Of a stretch of 64,000 nucleotides of DNA, positions 9,752 through 18,320 are shown one piece after another (the first letter of the stretch is position 1; every line of letters begins with the position of its first letter). Below the pieces are notes generated by a model. The model did no database searches and was not told the origin of the DNA. It saw only the letters and a program-made list of their open reading frames with translations. Made by a program: the position numbers and the translations under genes. The stretch is taken from contig OZ345380.1 of assembly GCA_977006965.1 (NCBI GenBank), forward strand, positions 558,001 through 622,000. The letters run 5' to 3'. Source of the stretch: Phymatolithon calcareum (lineage: Eukaryota > Rhodophyta > Florideophyceae > Hapalidiales).

Positions 9752-10930
9752 TTATTTGCAAAAGTGTCCAAACTTGCTCCACTTCCACTCATTCCCGTCG
9801 CAGCATTGCTTGCATGTAGTTCCTGCAAGGCAACGTACATCGCGCCAGCAAGGCTCCTTCCCACAGGCAGTAAACACCTTCCCGGCCCAATACGAGTGGC
9901 CATTGCAGCACGCTTTGCATGTAGTGCCCGCAGCACAGATCTTGCCGTCGCTCCAGCAAGCCGGTTTTCCGCACGCGGTGAACGCCTTGCTCCACCAATA
10001 GTGCTGGGTATTGCAGCACTTCCAGCAAGTGGTGCTCAGACCGCACAGTGTTCCGTCAGACCAGCAATCTTTGTCCGGATCACCATCTCGAAGCGCCTCC
10101 TGTGCCGTGAACGGCGAACCGTGCTCGTAGTAGTCGATGTGGATGATATTGACGCGCTTCTTTGCGTATTCTTGCTTCATAAGCTCCCTGGCGTTGAACA
10201 AAATGCGGTGGTAGCGATTGACAGCCTCCGATGCGATGATATTGCCAGCGCCGATAAGCGAGCAAAAGTGATTCATAAGCACGGCGGGGCGGCGCGCCTT
10301 CTTTTCATTCGGATACCTCTCGCCCATTGGCGGGCCGTCGAAGTAACAGCCTCTCCACTCGTAGTCGTTCTCGATGATGAAGCGCGGCGAGTAATGCATT
10401 CCTTTTCCGGTATCCACGTTGCTGCTACTTGATGTCAGGACAAGCACGCGTTTGTTTTGCTCGATATAATACGCCAGTTGCTTGCGACTGTCAAAGTTGA
10501 TGATGAGGAGGCTACCGAAGAGGTTGAGGAACGCGTTGACGACCTTGGAGTCCTTCATCTCGTCCTGCAGCTGTATGATTACGAACTCGTTGCGGTTGCT
10601 CCCTTTGTTGAGCTCTGAGACAAGGTCCTTAATCACATCTGACGGATTGTAGCCCCATGTATCGCCATGTTTCGTGAACAGCTCTCCGTCTTTGTCGTAG
10701 AGATCGAGGTTAAACCCGCGAATGCCATCGCGGAACTGCGTTTTGAGGTTCTTGTTCTGGTTCGGAGACAACACCTTTCCTGGTGTCGCCAGCGAGTTGT
10801 GAGTCTGCAAGATCACGATCGTATCGAGATGCTTATCGCAAAAATACCCGGAACACGCACCGAGCGCTTGATCCAGCTCGATCGCGAGGATTAGTGCCCA
10901 GAACATGAAGCGTACGGCGGAGAGCTGCAT
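9752..10930 (-). CDS. Secreted PI-PLC X-domain-like protein with three C-terminal Cys-rich repeats
   Basis: I chose the internal Met at 10930 because it begins a clear signal peptide (MQLSAVRFMFWALILAIELD, probable cut after ALG at about residue 24). The frame stays open to 11170 but the extra 80 codons look like 5' UTR. Residues ~30-285 form a phosphatidylinositol-specific phospholipase C X-like domain. Both histidines expected in the active site are visible: H44 in LQTHNSLATP and H88 in ELFTKHGDTWG. Residues ~289-392 are three tandem repeats of 32-36 residues, each with six Cys in the order C..C..C..CC..C (CWSDGKICAAGTTCKACC), probably small disulphide modules. Enzymes of this class cleave PI or GPI lipids. 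Secretion suggests action in the wall or apoplast. The substrate and the role of the Cys repeats are inferred. No intron is needed. Confidence 0.85.
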   Translation of the reverse strand: MQLSAVRFMFWALILAIELDQALGACSGYFCDKHLDTIVILQTHNSLATPGKVLSPNQNKNLKTQFRDGIRGFNLDLYDKDGELFTKHGDTWGYNPSDVIKDLVSELNKGSNRNEFVIIQLQDEMKDSKVVNAFLNLFGSLLIINFDSRKQLAYYIEQNKRVLVLTSSSSNVDTGKGMHYSPRFIIENDYEWRGCYFDGPPMGERYPNEKKARRPAVLMNHFCSLIGAGNIIASEAVNRYHRILFNARELMKQEYAKKRVNIIHIDYYEHGSPFTAQEALRDGDPDKDCWSDGTLCGLSTTCWKCCNTQHYWWSKAFTACGKPACWSDGKICAAGTTCKACCNGHSYWAGKVFTACGKEPCWRDVRCLAGTTCKQCCDGNEWKWSKFGHFCK

Positions 10931-12055
10931 CGCGGCAAGAAGTGCGGCGATGTGGTGTTTGTGGCTTGGAGCTGAACGCTTTGAGCGCAAAGCTGGTCGA
11001 CATTTAAGAGCCGTAGAATGAAATACAGTGCCCGGTTCGAGTCCTGTCACAAGCAAGAATTGAATTAACTTTCCGCAAAGGGCACACGGATGTCGCCGTG
11101 GAGTGGTGTGCAGCAGTACTAGCGCGAAGCAGATACGCGAGTACCAGGAATGGATCCATATCAGGAGCATTTAGAGGACCCCTAGATGTTGAATAATGTA
11201 CACTTTGTGTAATTCGAATAACCTGCAATAAACAAACAAACAAATACAGTGCGCGAAAGTTTACTAGAGACACAAGGAAGCCTAGCTCCGAATAATGCAC
11301 CAGGATAAACGTAGTTCACTAGACAAAGACATGGACCTGTTGCCCATTTTAGGAAAGTGGTCAAATCCTATAAACAATGTCAGAGCCAATTCGGCACTGT
11401 TGTATCTCACCGTTTTCCTTGCAACGTAGTGTAGACCAACAAGGGTATAGCGTATTTAGAAGATTTTATTGTAGTGCCCGGTGTCATCTTTGCGACAGTA
11501 CGAGAGCAAATCAAGAGATACACACCTTTGCATGTATGTCCTAATAATGCAGTACACGTGCATCAGTTCTAGCCACATTCCTTTTTTGAATTGGTTTCAA
11601 GGCCTAAATATAGAAACCACTCTAGTAGTGTCCCGAATCTAATTTCGCGATAACGTGAAGATGCGGCAGAAATATTTTGAAATAAATAACTATGTCATGT
11701 GCGATAGATAACTAGGGATGGGCATAACTAAGTGCACTCGCACTGCTTCGGACCAGTACCGAAGCATGCAATTAAAAAGACACTAGTCGAAGAATGATGT
11801 AATGGCATTTCGAAGATTTCGAGTGATTTTGTTGCGCTGTCGTTAGCTGTGTAGATTTTATTTGCTTAAGGTCTAGAAGCTCCCACGCAAGAGAGCAATA
11901 GTGAGCTCAATGCCAACCATGCATAATGGATACTTCGTGCAGAGCAGTGGAATACAATAGAAAAGCAGTAAAATAAAGTACTGAGAAATCCCGAGCTTTT
12001 GTCTGCACTCCGCACGATCAGCCCCGTTTGTTCTGGCGAATACAGAAACATCTCC
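10931..12055. other. Intergenic region upstream of two genes
   Basis: This contains the likely 5' UTR and promoter of the PI-PLC-like gene (10931 to about 11200) and an AT-rich stretch with no ORF I would support. A short direct repeat of AACAAACAAACAAATAC type lies at about 11231-11246. Confidence 0.5.
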
Positions 12056-12367
12056 ATGGCTGATAGCTTTCAGCGTGGAGGGAGAAGTCGTGGAAGGGGA
12101 TCGCGAGGAAGACCACGCACAACTCGTAACAGAGGAGGACGTTCTGGAGTGACTCGAGAAGGTGACGCATCGCATGGGTGGAAAATGCGCACCCCAGAGT
12201 CACATGGTATAATGCAAGTGGAGGAGTTTACTAATGGCTTTCTCTCGCATAAAGCAAAGCTTTTCCGCGTGTCTGCTATAGAGAAACTCAAGATTGAAAT
12301 ACAGGCTCAACTGTTAACATCAAGTCGCGTGTACCTAGTCTTCCGCTTTTGTGGAGATTTGCTGTGA
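12056..12367 (+). CDS. Small RG-rich protein with an AT-hook-like motif, unrecognised
   Basis: I chose the ATG at 12056 because the basic RG-rich stretch begins right after it (MADSFQRGGRSRGRGSRGRP). GSRGRPRTTR fits an AT-hook (core RGRP), a minor-groove DNA-binding motif. RGG runs also bind RNA. The second half (EEFTNGFLSHKAKLFRVSAI) has no domain I know. The ORF is 103 codons and ends before an AT-rich stretch, so it could be the first exon of a longer gene or the N-terminus of a transposon accessory protein. The frame opens at 11999 but the extra 19 codons look untranslated. Confidence 0.35.
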   Translation: MADSFQRGGRSRGRGSRGRPRTTRNRGGRSGVTREGDASHGWKMRTPESHGIMQVEEFTNGFLSHKAKLFRVSAIEKLKIEIQAQLLTSSRVYLVFRFCGDLL

Positions 12368-12532
12368 CATTGCAAGATTTGGAAATATGAATGGATTTCT
12401 CTATGTTTGCCTTTTATAGTAATAGGAAGAGGATCTCTCTCCTTTAATATCCGTTTGTGAGATTCTCAGCTTCGACTATCTCGCTGAAAATCGCGCTGGA
12501 GTGCAAATGATGACACCGATGTGTTGTGAATG

Positions 12533-12571
12533 TTCTCATTACCCTTTTGAAGTTCAAAAGGGCAATGAGAA
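12533..12571. repeat. Short palindrome, 19-nt arms, 1-nt centre
   Basis: TTCTCATTACCCTTTTGAA faces its complement around a single G at 12552, with one mismatch. It is one of several such palindromes in the window. Confidence 0.85.
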
Positions 12572-12814
12572 TAATATTCTCAGAATAATAAGATAAAATT
12601 TTTAATCAGATACTGCAGTAGTTCTATGACGAACTAGAGCTCCTCCAACCTCCTTTCGGAGAAAAAAGGCAAGCTCCACAGCCGCGACTCAACGGCATCG
12701 AGTCAATTCCTTTCGTTCGTGCACGATCGGCTGTGCTACAGTGGTCCTCATGCCCTATTTCTACGAACTGCTTTAGCTAGTGTTTGGCAGGTCACCTATT
12801 GGCCGAGACAGTGA

Positions 12815-12854
12815 TGGTCTCATTTTTGAAGAAACTTCTTGAAAAATGAGACCA
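12815..12854. repeat. Short palindrome, 19-nt arms, 2-nt centre
   Basis: TGGTCTCATTTTTGAAGAA is mirrored around AC (12834-12835) with one mismatch, about 230 bp upstream of the germin-like gene. Confidence 0.85.
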
Positions 12855-13008
12855 GCAGAATGTAGCATTAACTGTCCAACAATCTTCACGCTACTGTTCA
12901 CATAAGAAGTCGGGGCTCCATTATCAATTTTCGGTCCTTGTACAAGAGTCATCAAGAGGAGAAAAGAGACTGAGCAGCACCGAAACCTTTTTTCATTCCA
13001 AAACATAC

Positions 13009-13017
13009 TATAAAAAG
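13009..13017 (+). promoter_or_regulatory. TATA box of the germin-like gene
   Basis: TATAAAAAG lies 76 bp before the start codon at 13085. The same spacing is seen for the malectin gene (74 bp) and the lactonase-like gene (68 bp). Confidence 0.6.
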
Positions 13018-13084
13018 CGAATATCTGCGCAAAGAAAACCGCAGCCAACAATCGACTCAACAGCACTCAACTAGCCACCCCGCA

Positions 13085-13594
13085 ATGGCGCCCTCCACTT
13101 TCGTCACTCTCCTCTTCCTCGCAGCTCTCCTCCACTCTTCACATGCAGCCATTCCTAGCTTGGGTCAAATGACCGCTCAAGCTGTCCGTTCGAAGCTTCC
13201 CGACAGTGCTTTTCTCATTCGCAGTAATGTCCCTCCGCCACCCGTTGGCCGAGATTTCTCTACCGTTGCCGCCGGTGCCTCCAACACACCGGCTCTTGCC
13301 GCTACCGACACAAACATGAGGGTTGCCACAAATCGCGTCAGAGCCGGTCGCCCCTTCTTCAAGCATTACCATCCGCGTGGTGCCGAGATTCTTTATGTGA
13401 CGAGGGGAAGAATGGTTTCCAATTTCTGGTTTGAAGGAAACAACCCGAGAATGGTCACCAATACTCTTCTTCCGGGAGATTCGGTCATTTACCCACAGGG
13501 ACTGGTACATCTAGTGCGGTGTGCGAGCAAGATTGAATGCAGTTTCATACAGGTGTTCAACTCGGGAGACCCAGGAACCGTTCCTGTGGCATAG
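13085..13594 (+). CDS. Germin-like secreted cupin (169 aa)
   Basis: Residues 1-21 are a signal peptide (MAPSTFVTLLFLAALLHSSH). The cupin core carries the germin box 1 metal ligands H94, H96 and E101 in FFKHYHPRGAEILYVTRG, and box 2 PQGLVH with H142, so the usual 3-His/1-Glu Mn site is complete. The Asn that often closes box 2 is Cys (C146), and C152 follows. The N-terminal Cys pair of plant germins is absent, and at 169 residues it is a little shorter than a plant germin (~200). Germins are wall-located and may act as oxalate oxidase or superoxide dismutase. The activity here cannot be told from sequence. The gene is single-exon with a TATA box upstream. Confidence 0.85.
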   Translation: MAPSTFVTLLFLAALLHSSHAAIPSLGQMTAQAVRSKLPDSAFLIRSNVPPPPVGRDFSTVAAGASNTPALAATDTNMRVATNRVRAGRPFFKHYHPRGAEILYVTRGRMVSNFWFEGNNPRMVTNTLLPGDSVIYPQGLVHLVRCASKIECSFIQVFNSGDPGTVPVA

Positions 13595-13737
13595 TGCCGC
13601 AGTTTGTATCGAAAGATTGGACAAGTTGTCGCTTGTGCTACAGCGATGTTTTGTCCTTTTTTCACCAGGAAGTAGGTCCTACTGCGTGCCGCACAATAAC
13701 CTCACTAAATAAACCATTTTTGCAATTCCAAGAATTT

Positions 13738-13803
13738 TGGGATATTTTATGATTTTATTTTGAAAGCTACCAAAGCCTCACCTTGGAGTAACGGGACAGG
13801 TGT
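13738..13803 (-). repeat. Dispersed repeat 'LQGEAL', copy 1
   Basis: The stretch containing AAAGCCTCACCTTGGAGTAA recurs at 42685-42745 and, more diverged, at 57830-57895. On the minus strand all three read LQxExLxAxKxK in one frame, so it looks like a relic of a coding sequence. Confidence 0.6.
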
Positions 13804-13870
13804 TCTGAATGCCTGACATGCAGCGATCACGGCCAATTAGTTGAGCTACATGTGCAATATGGGAAATACG

Positions 13871-16281
13871 CAGGGCTACTAGCAAGTAGATTTTTATTGA
13901 TTGCTAGATACAGTGCAATTCGATTTGCAAGTAGCAGTCCCGGCGATTGTCTGCAAGTTGTATTGCAAGTAGAGGATCTCAGTGCAATACGGTTACCAAT
14001 ATGGAAAATCTACTTCATGCTCACGCCAGGTCGGTATACTCCGCATCTTCTTGCATACGCTGATTAACAAGATCGCTTCTCCTATTGGACATGGCAGTAG
14101 ATACCATGTTCTGGTTCCAATACGTCCTGTTCACTTTCAAAAATACCAGAGCTTCAAACAGGAGGGGCGTCATCGACGTCCTGTTTTCAGTCAAAACGTA
14201 CTTTGCAATTGACCAAAGTCGTTCCACCTCTGCTGTGGAACCTAAGATAAAGTCACAGTTAGCATACGTCTGAACCTGTTCCTCCCGTTTGCGCTTCTTC
14301 CGCATTATGATCTCCTCCATTGAAATTGTTGCGCTCCGCGATGTAGAATTGTTTTCACCAGCAGTATCTGCGGAACTCACTCGCAACTTTACGCAAGCAT
14401 CACGTTCTGCGTCAGTCAAAGTATCCGTCTCATTGCGCTGTATCTTCACCACTCCCGATTCGAACGCTGAATCAGGAGAAGTCGGAGAGTCAATTGAAAT
14501 ATAGCGGGTACCAAGCTTACATCGATAAAACGGTGTCGATGAGTTGTCCTTATTCACAGAAATCGTTTCTATGAGTGCATCGAGCGCCAGACGGCAGTCT
14601 GACAAAGTAGCACCGCGCCTTTGCAACTCCAGAGTGACTGTATTGATTTCCTTAAGCTGACTTGTGTACTTGGCAGTGCGATTTTTGAACACGGAGCTGC
14701 GCTCAATTGTGACACTAGCACCCTCAGTATCAGCAACCTGAATCAACTCACCGTAAATACGGCCAAATCTCTCCAACATAGAATACTTTCCAGACCAACG
14801 CGTAGCATTGTGCAAAATTGGGCTTAGTGCGGTAAGATTACGGAGAATAGCTCGGTTTGTTATACGAGTACGGCATTGCGTCATAGTTTGGAGAACAGAC
14901 TCAAGTGTCTTAGAAAGTAATAAGTCACTTTTGACCATTGCATTAACTTCAAGGTTGAGCTTGTGGTTAGTGCAACCGACGTGAGGAATCTCTAACAACC
15001 TCGCAATACATTTGTTCAGGTTGCAGTTGTCGGCCAACTGACATATTGCCCACTCATGAACGTTAACACCATAAAAGTTGAACACATCTTCAAACTGACG
15101 TATGTGTGTTTTTGCTCCAAACTCAGTTGTTTCCTCATCACTTCTTTCTTCTTCATCCTCATCATCGCATACATTCGCCATCGGGCTTAGTGAAATCAAA
15201 GGCATCGCCAGCTCCTTTTTGTAGCTCAAAACTCCATTCACCATTATTTTGACTCTTCGCATGTATACTGCGAAAACGCCGAGGTAGTGCGTACCTTTAC
15301 TAGTCCAACCATCGTGCATAATGGCCCCAACAGTACCAACAAGCTCGTTCTTGATACTGCCCTCGACTAATTCCACGAGCTTGAAAATAGTCTCCTTAAA
15401 CACTTCTGCGCAGATACGATCATTATGCTTTGAAAAGTTTCGCACCGTAGCGTTCTCAACATAGTTAACAGGCAAAGATAAAGACGTTATGAGTTCAATG
15501 TATCCAAACATGGCTTTCTCTCTGGGCGATGTAGACAGAGATAAACGTCCTTGTAAACCTGAAAAAGAAGAATTGTTATTATGTCGTCGATCCTGTACTG
15601 CGTCATGATACACCGCCAGTAAATGATCTTCGTCTCCACTTGACACGCATGACGTCAGGTGTCTGTACCCGTTGGTGTATCCCCAACCCTTCTCGAAAGT
15701 AATCTCACCCCCAACCTTGCAATTAGTAGCCTTCGGACATTCGAAGATGCAGTGCACCACATTCCGGCGAATCGCGCCACTGTGTCGCGACAATACATCT
15801 TTTGTAGTCTCGCCTTTTTTCGTCATCAGCAGCTCAACGACTTCTTTGGGCATCGGCTTTCTTCCTGTGCGTACAGACGCCATCACGAGTAGCGATAGTC
15901 CTTGTCAGAGGGTCAGTGCACGATGAAATCACGCTTCACCGAGCAAGCTACCTTAGAAAAGATTGGCGAGTTGATAGCCTGCATTTATGACATGGGCCAC
16001 GTCACGCAGCGCTGTATCCACACGTGGACTGAACGCCACGTCAGTACTGTAAACACTTGAATTGGTGCTCTACGTTTGTGACTATGATGGATTCGGCATA
16101 ATACGTACCGAGATGGTACAGTATAAATTAGAGAGTGCATGACATGCACTACATTGTGTCCGCTCAACACAGTCAAACATTTTGCAATTCGTATTGCAAG
16201 TAGGCGGGTTTTTTGCAGTCCCACTCCAGTACAAGTAGATTGCAGTATACTGCAAGTCCAGTATACTGGATAGGACCCCTG
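13871..16281 (-). mobile_element. hAT transposon, apparently near-complete
   Basis: The left end is CAGGGCTACT and the right end (complement) is CAGGGGTCCTA, the CAGGG ends common in hAT elements. They are flanked by GAAATACG (13863-13870) and GAAATATG (16282-16289), an 8-bp target duplication with one difference, the hAT hallmark size. Both ends carry several subterminal TTGCAAGTAG-like motifs (for example near 13929, 13966 and 16194), probable transposase-binding sites. One intact transposase ORF fills the interior. The 2411-bp size fits an autonomous element. Confidence 0.88.
14021..15886 (-). CDS. hAT-family transposase (621 aa), intact ORF
   Basis: The protein catalyses excision and insertion of the surrounding element. 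An N-terminal BED-like zinc finger (CIFECPKATNC at 46-56, then H..C near 76-80) binds ends. The first catalytic Asp is D192 in GAIMHDGWTSKGTHYLGVF. The second Asp region is LADNCNLNK (D286), followed by the family's CTNHKLNLEV (305-314). RWSGKYSMLERF lies further on. The C-terminal hAT dimerisation segment is STAEVERLWSIAKYVLTENR (~550-570). The catalytic Glu lies in a region I cannot align by eye. An acidic insert (DDEDEEERSDEE, ~241-252) is unusual. There are no stops or frameshifts, unlike the relic at 58.2-58.8 kb. The start is the first Met; a second Met follows directly. Confidence 0.88.
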   Translation of the reverse strand: MMASVRTGRKPMPKEVVELLMTKKGETTKDVLSRHSGAIRRNVVHCIFECPKATNCKVGGEITFEKGWGYTNGYRHLTSCVSSGDEDHLLAVYHDAVQDRRHNNNSSFSGLQGRLSLSTSPREKAMFGYIELITSLSLPVNYVENATVRNFSKHNDRICAEVFKETIFKLVELVEGSIKNELVGTVGAIMHDGWTSKGTHYLGVFAVYMRRVKIMVNGVLSYKKELAMPLISLSPMANVCDDEDEEERSDEETTEFGAKTHIRQFEDVFNFYGVNVHEWAICQLADNCNLNKCIARLLEIPHVGCTNHKLNLEVNAMVKSDLLLSKTLESVLQTMTQCRTRITNRAILRNLTALSPILHNATRWSGKYSMLERFGRIYGELIQVADTEGASVTIERSSVFKNRTAKYTSQLKEINTVTLELQRRGATLSDCRLALDALIETISVNKDNSSTPFYRCKLGTRYISIDSPTSPDSAFESGVVKIQRNETDTLTDAERDACVKLRVSSADTAGENNSTSRSATISMEEIIMRKKRKREEQVQTYANCDFILGSTAEVERLWSIAKYVLTENRTSMTPLLFEALVFLKVNRTYWNQNMVSTAMSNRRSDLVNQRMQEDAEYTDLA

Positions 16282-16398
16282 GAAATATGCCTCTGGCTCT
16301 GTGGAATGCAGAACGAGCAGAATGAATGGTACAGAGGAGCAGCTAGGGCTACGTCGTCAACCCGAGTTGCACGGATTTGAGTAGATTAACGGAGCTAC

Positions 16399-16485
16399 AA
16401 AGAAGAAGAAAAAGATGTGTTGGTTTTTATTTCAACGTTACCAATGCATCTGCAGACGCTTGGGACAACTTTGCGAAGGCAATAG
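16399..16485 (+). repeat. Dispersed repeat 'VTNASADA', copy 1
   Basis: A purine-rich AAGAAGAAGAA run is followed by TTTTTATTT and GTTACCAATGCATCTGCAGA. Other copies are at 24433-24545 (minus), 24762-24838 (minus) and 40755-40845 (plus), with a partial one at 23740-23810. All translate as F-x-F/V-x-VTNASA-x-A. This copy sits in a 60-codon ORF (16377-16559). Confidence 0.65.
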
Positions 16486-16788
16486 GACCATCGCAGCTAC
16501 AAAGAACGTGGCAGCTGAAAGACATCTGCAAGACCTTAGAGTATCATGAGTGTTTCTGAGGGCGTTTAATAAAATTCAAAATTCAAAAAAAGTATAAATG
16601 ATACGATTTGTGTAGGTCGCCAATTTTTCTAATTGACGGGGACAAAAAGTCAATACTTTGCAAAACATCAGAGATGACGTACTTTCAAGCGCATGTCCAT
16701 GAAAGTGTCAGAGACAGGAAGCAGAAGATGAAAATTTGAGGATGAGGGTGAAGATATAGCTTTATTGTACAGAATGATGAAAGACCTC

Positions 16789-17175
16789 TCAAACTTCTTG
16801 GGAAGCATCACTTTTGGACTTCTTACGCGGCATGAGGACCTGATGAATGTTAGGAAGAACACCTCCAGACGCAATCGTAACACCACCAAGCAACTTGTTC
16901 AATTCCTCGTCGTTCCTCACGGCTAGCTGGATGTGGCGTGGAATGATACGCGTCTTCTTGTTGTCACGAGCTGCATTTCCGGCAAGCTCCAGAACCTCCG
17001 CTGTGAGGTACTCCATCACGGCCGCAAGGTACACAGGGGCACCCGCACCAACACGGTCGGCGTATCCGCCCTTTCGGAGGAAGCGGTGGATACGGCCCAC
17101 TGGAAACTGCAATCCTGCCTTGGACGAGCGTGACTGTGCAGCCTTCTTCTCGGACTTGGCAACCTTGGGAGCCAT
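16789..17175 (-). CDS. H2A: Histone H2A (128 aa), quartet 1
   Basis: Core histone H2A forms the H2A-H2B dimer of the nucleosome. It starts [20 protein letters not shown], and I chose this Met at 17175 because the upstream frame (to 17229) is not conserved. The H2A fold is complete: [20 protein letters not shown], the acidic patch AARDNKK and DEELNKLL, and the docking region [15 protein letters not shown]. The tail KSDASQEV contains S-Q near the end (ASQEV), the ATM/ATR site type of H2A.X proteins. It differs from the second H2A at two positions (A/T near residue 12, S/G in the tail). It is transcribed divergently from H2B. Confidence 0.97.
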   Translation of the reverse strand: MAPKVAKSEKKAAQSRSSKAGLQFPVGRIHRFLRKGGYADRVGAGAPVYLAAVMEYLTAEVLELAGNAARDNKKTRIIPRHIQLAVRNDEELNKLLGGVTIASGGVLPNIHQVLMPRKKSKSDASQEV

Positions 17176-17620
17176 TTTGGAAGAGTTTTGATAAGTTGGA
17201 GTGTTGAAGGTTGGGGGACGATAGTGCAAGTGGTTATTAGGTTCCGAGGACTCTTTTCCCTCGCATCTGGATTATATACGAAATCATCGAGTCCGCGCCA
17301 AAAAGTATGACATCTACCAAGCGTAGTGGGTGCGAATTCATGATCTTTCATTGGTCAGAACAATGCCCCGTATTTGACTTTCAATCGAATGGAACCGTCA
17401 TTTGCAGGAATGGACAAACTGAACATTATATGATTGGTCAAAACGAGAATAAGGCCGCCTTTTTTCGAAATCAACTTCGTCTGGGTCTCGCCTTGGTTGT
17501 TGAGGTTGCTGCACTTATTCTGTATTTATTCCCGAACTCTCTACTCTCCGCCTTGTTCGGCAACAACCCTAGTTCCTTTACAAACTTCCAACTCTTTCCC
17601 CACATCTCTCCTCATTCCTC
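17176..17620. promoter_or_regulatory. Shared divergent promoter of H2A and H2B, quartet 1
   Basis: This 445-bp region separates the two start codons. It contains CGCGCCAAAAAG at 17294-17305, an E2F-type site (TTTTTGGCGCG on the other strand). The block continuing to about 17360, with AGTATGAC and GGTGCGAATTCA, is conserved in the second quartet (36905-36950, inverted). CCAAT-type motifs (ATTGGTCA near 17353 and 17434) and a TATATA near 17273 facing H2A are also present. Confidence 0.75.
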
Positions 17621-17998
17621 ATGGCTCCCAAGGGTAACAAGTCCGTCTCAAAGTCCGACAAGGGCAAGAAGAGCGTCCCTGCCGTTGTCTCCACTGACAA
17701 GAAAAAGAGGAACAAGAAGAGGACCGAGTCGTACTCCATCTATATTTACAAGGTGCTTAAACAGGTACATCCCGACACCGGCGTTTCGTCCAAGGCCATG
17801 AGCATTATGAACTCGTTCGTGAACGATCTTTTCGAGCGTATCGCGTCCGAGGCGGCGAAGCTGAGCACTTACAGCGGTACCAAGACACTTACTTCGCGCG
17901 AAATCCAAACAGCCATTCGACTCATTCTTCCGGGTGAGCTCGCCAAACATGCCGTCTCTGAGGGCACCAAGGCTGTGACCAAGTACTCTAGTGCATAA
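17621..17998 (+). CDS. H2B: Histone H2B (125 aa), quartet 1
   Basis: Core histone H2B is the partner of H2A. The N-tail is [20 protein letters not shown], the fold starts at [20 protein letters not shown], and it ends [16 protein letters not shown]. The lysine in the C-terminal AVTKYSS context is the conserved ubiquitination site. It differs from the second H2B at five positions, all in the N-tail or at ASEAAK/ASESAK. An AATAAA lies about 20 bp after the stop (18020), so the mRNA is probably polyadenylated. Confidence 0.97.
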   Translation: MAPKGNKSVSKSDKGKKSVPAVVSTDKKKRNKKRTESYSIYIYKVLKQVHPDTGVSSKAMSIMNSFVNDLFERIASEAAKLSTYSGTKTLTSREIQTAIRLILPGELAKHAVSEGTKAVTKYSSA

Positions 17999-18320
17999 TA
18001 TCCCGCCTTTCCTGTAAAATAAATATGTAACGCTGATTTCCTCAAATTACTTCTTCAGTTATCCACTACAATACAGACGAACGCAAATTCATGAATCGAT
18101 GACAATCAAATTACGCGTTTACGACTTCGAACGTTGACTATCTTGTCTCCTGCAACCACGGAGTGCCAGAAGTAAGCTTTGCGCAATTTGGATACGCGTA
18201 CAAGAGAAAAAAACAGTCATGACACACGACCAGGGAAACAATTTGCCCCTTTCGCATTGAGTTGTTGTCAGCAGCGCTTCTTTCCAGGAATGTGACCTAA
18301 GAGCATTAATGCAAGACTAG

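Noticed and set aside
9725-10432. 235-codon plus-strand ORF over the PI-PLC-like gene
   Set aside because: It is the antisense shadow of a gene with signal peptide, catalytic His and Cys repeats. The Cys-rich codons keep the opposite strand open.
10931-11170. 80-residue extension of the PI-PLC-like protein
   Set aside because: It would bury the signal peptide and shows no conserved feature.
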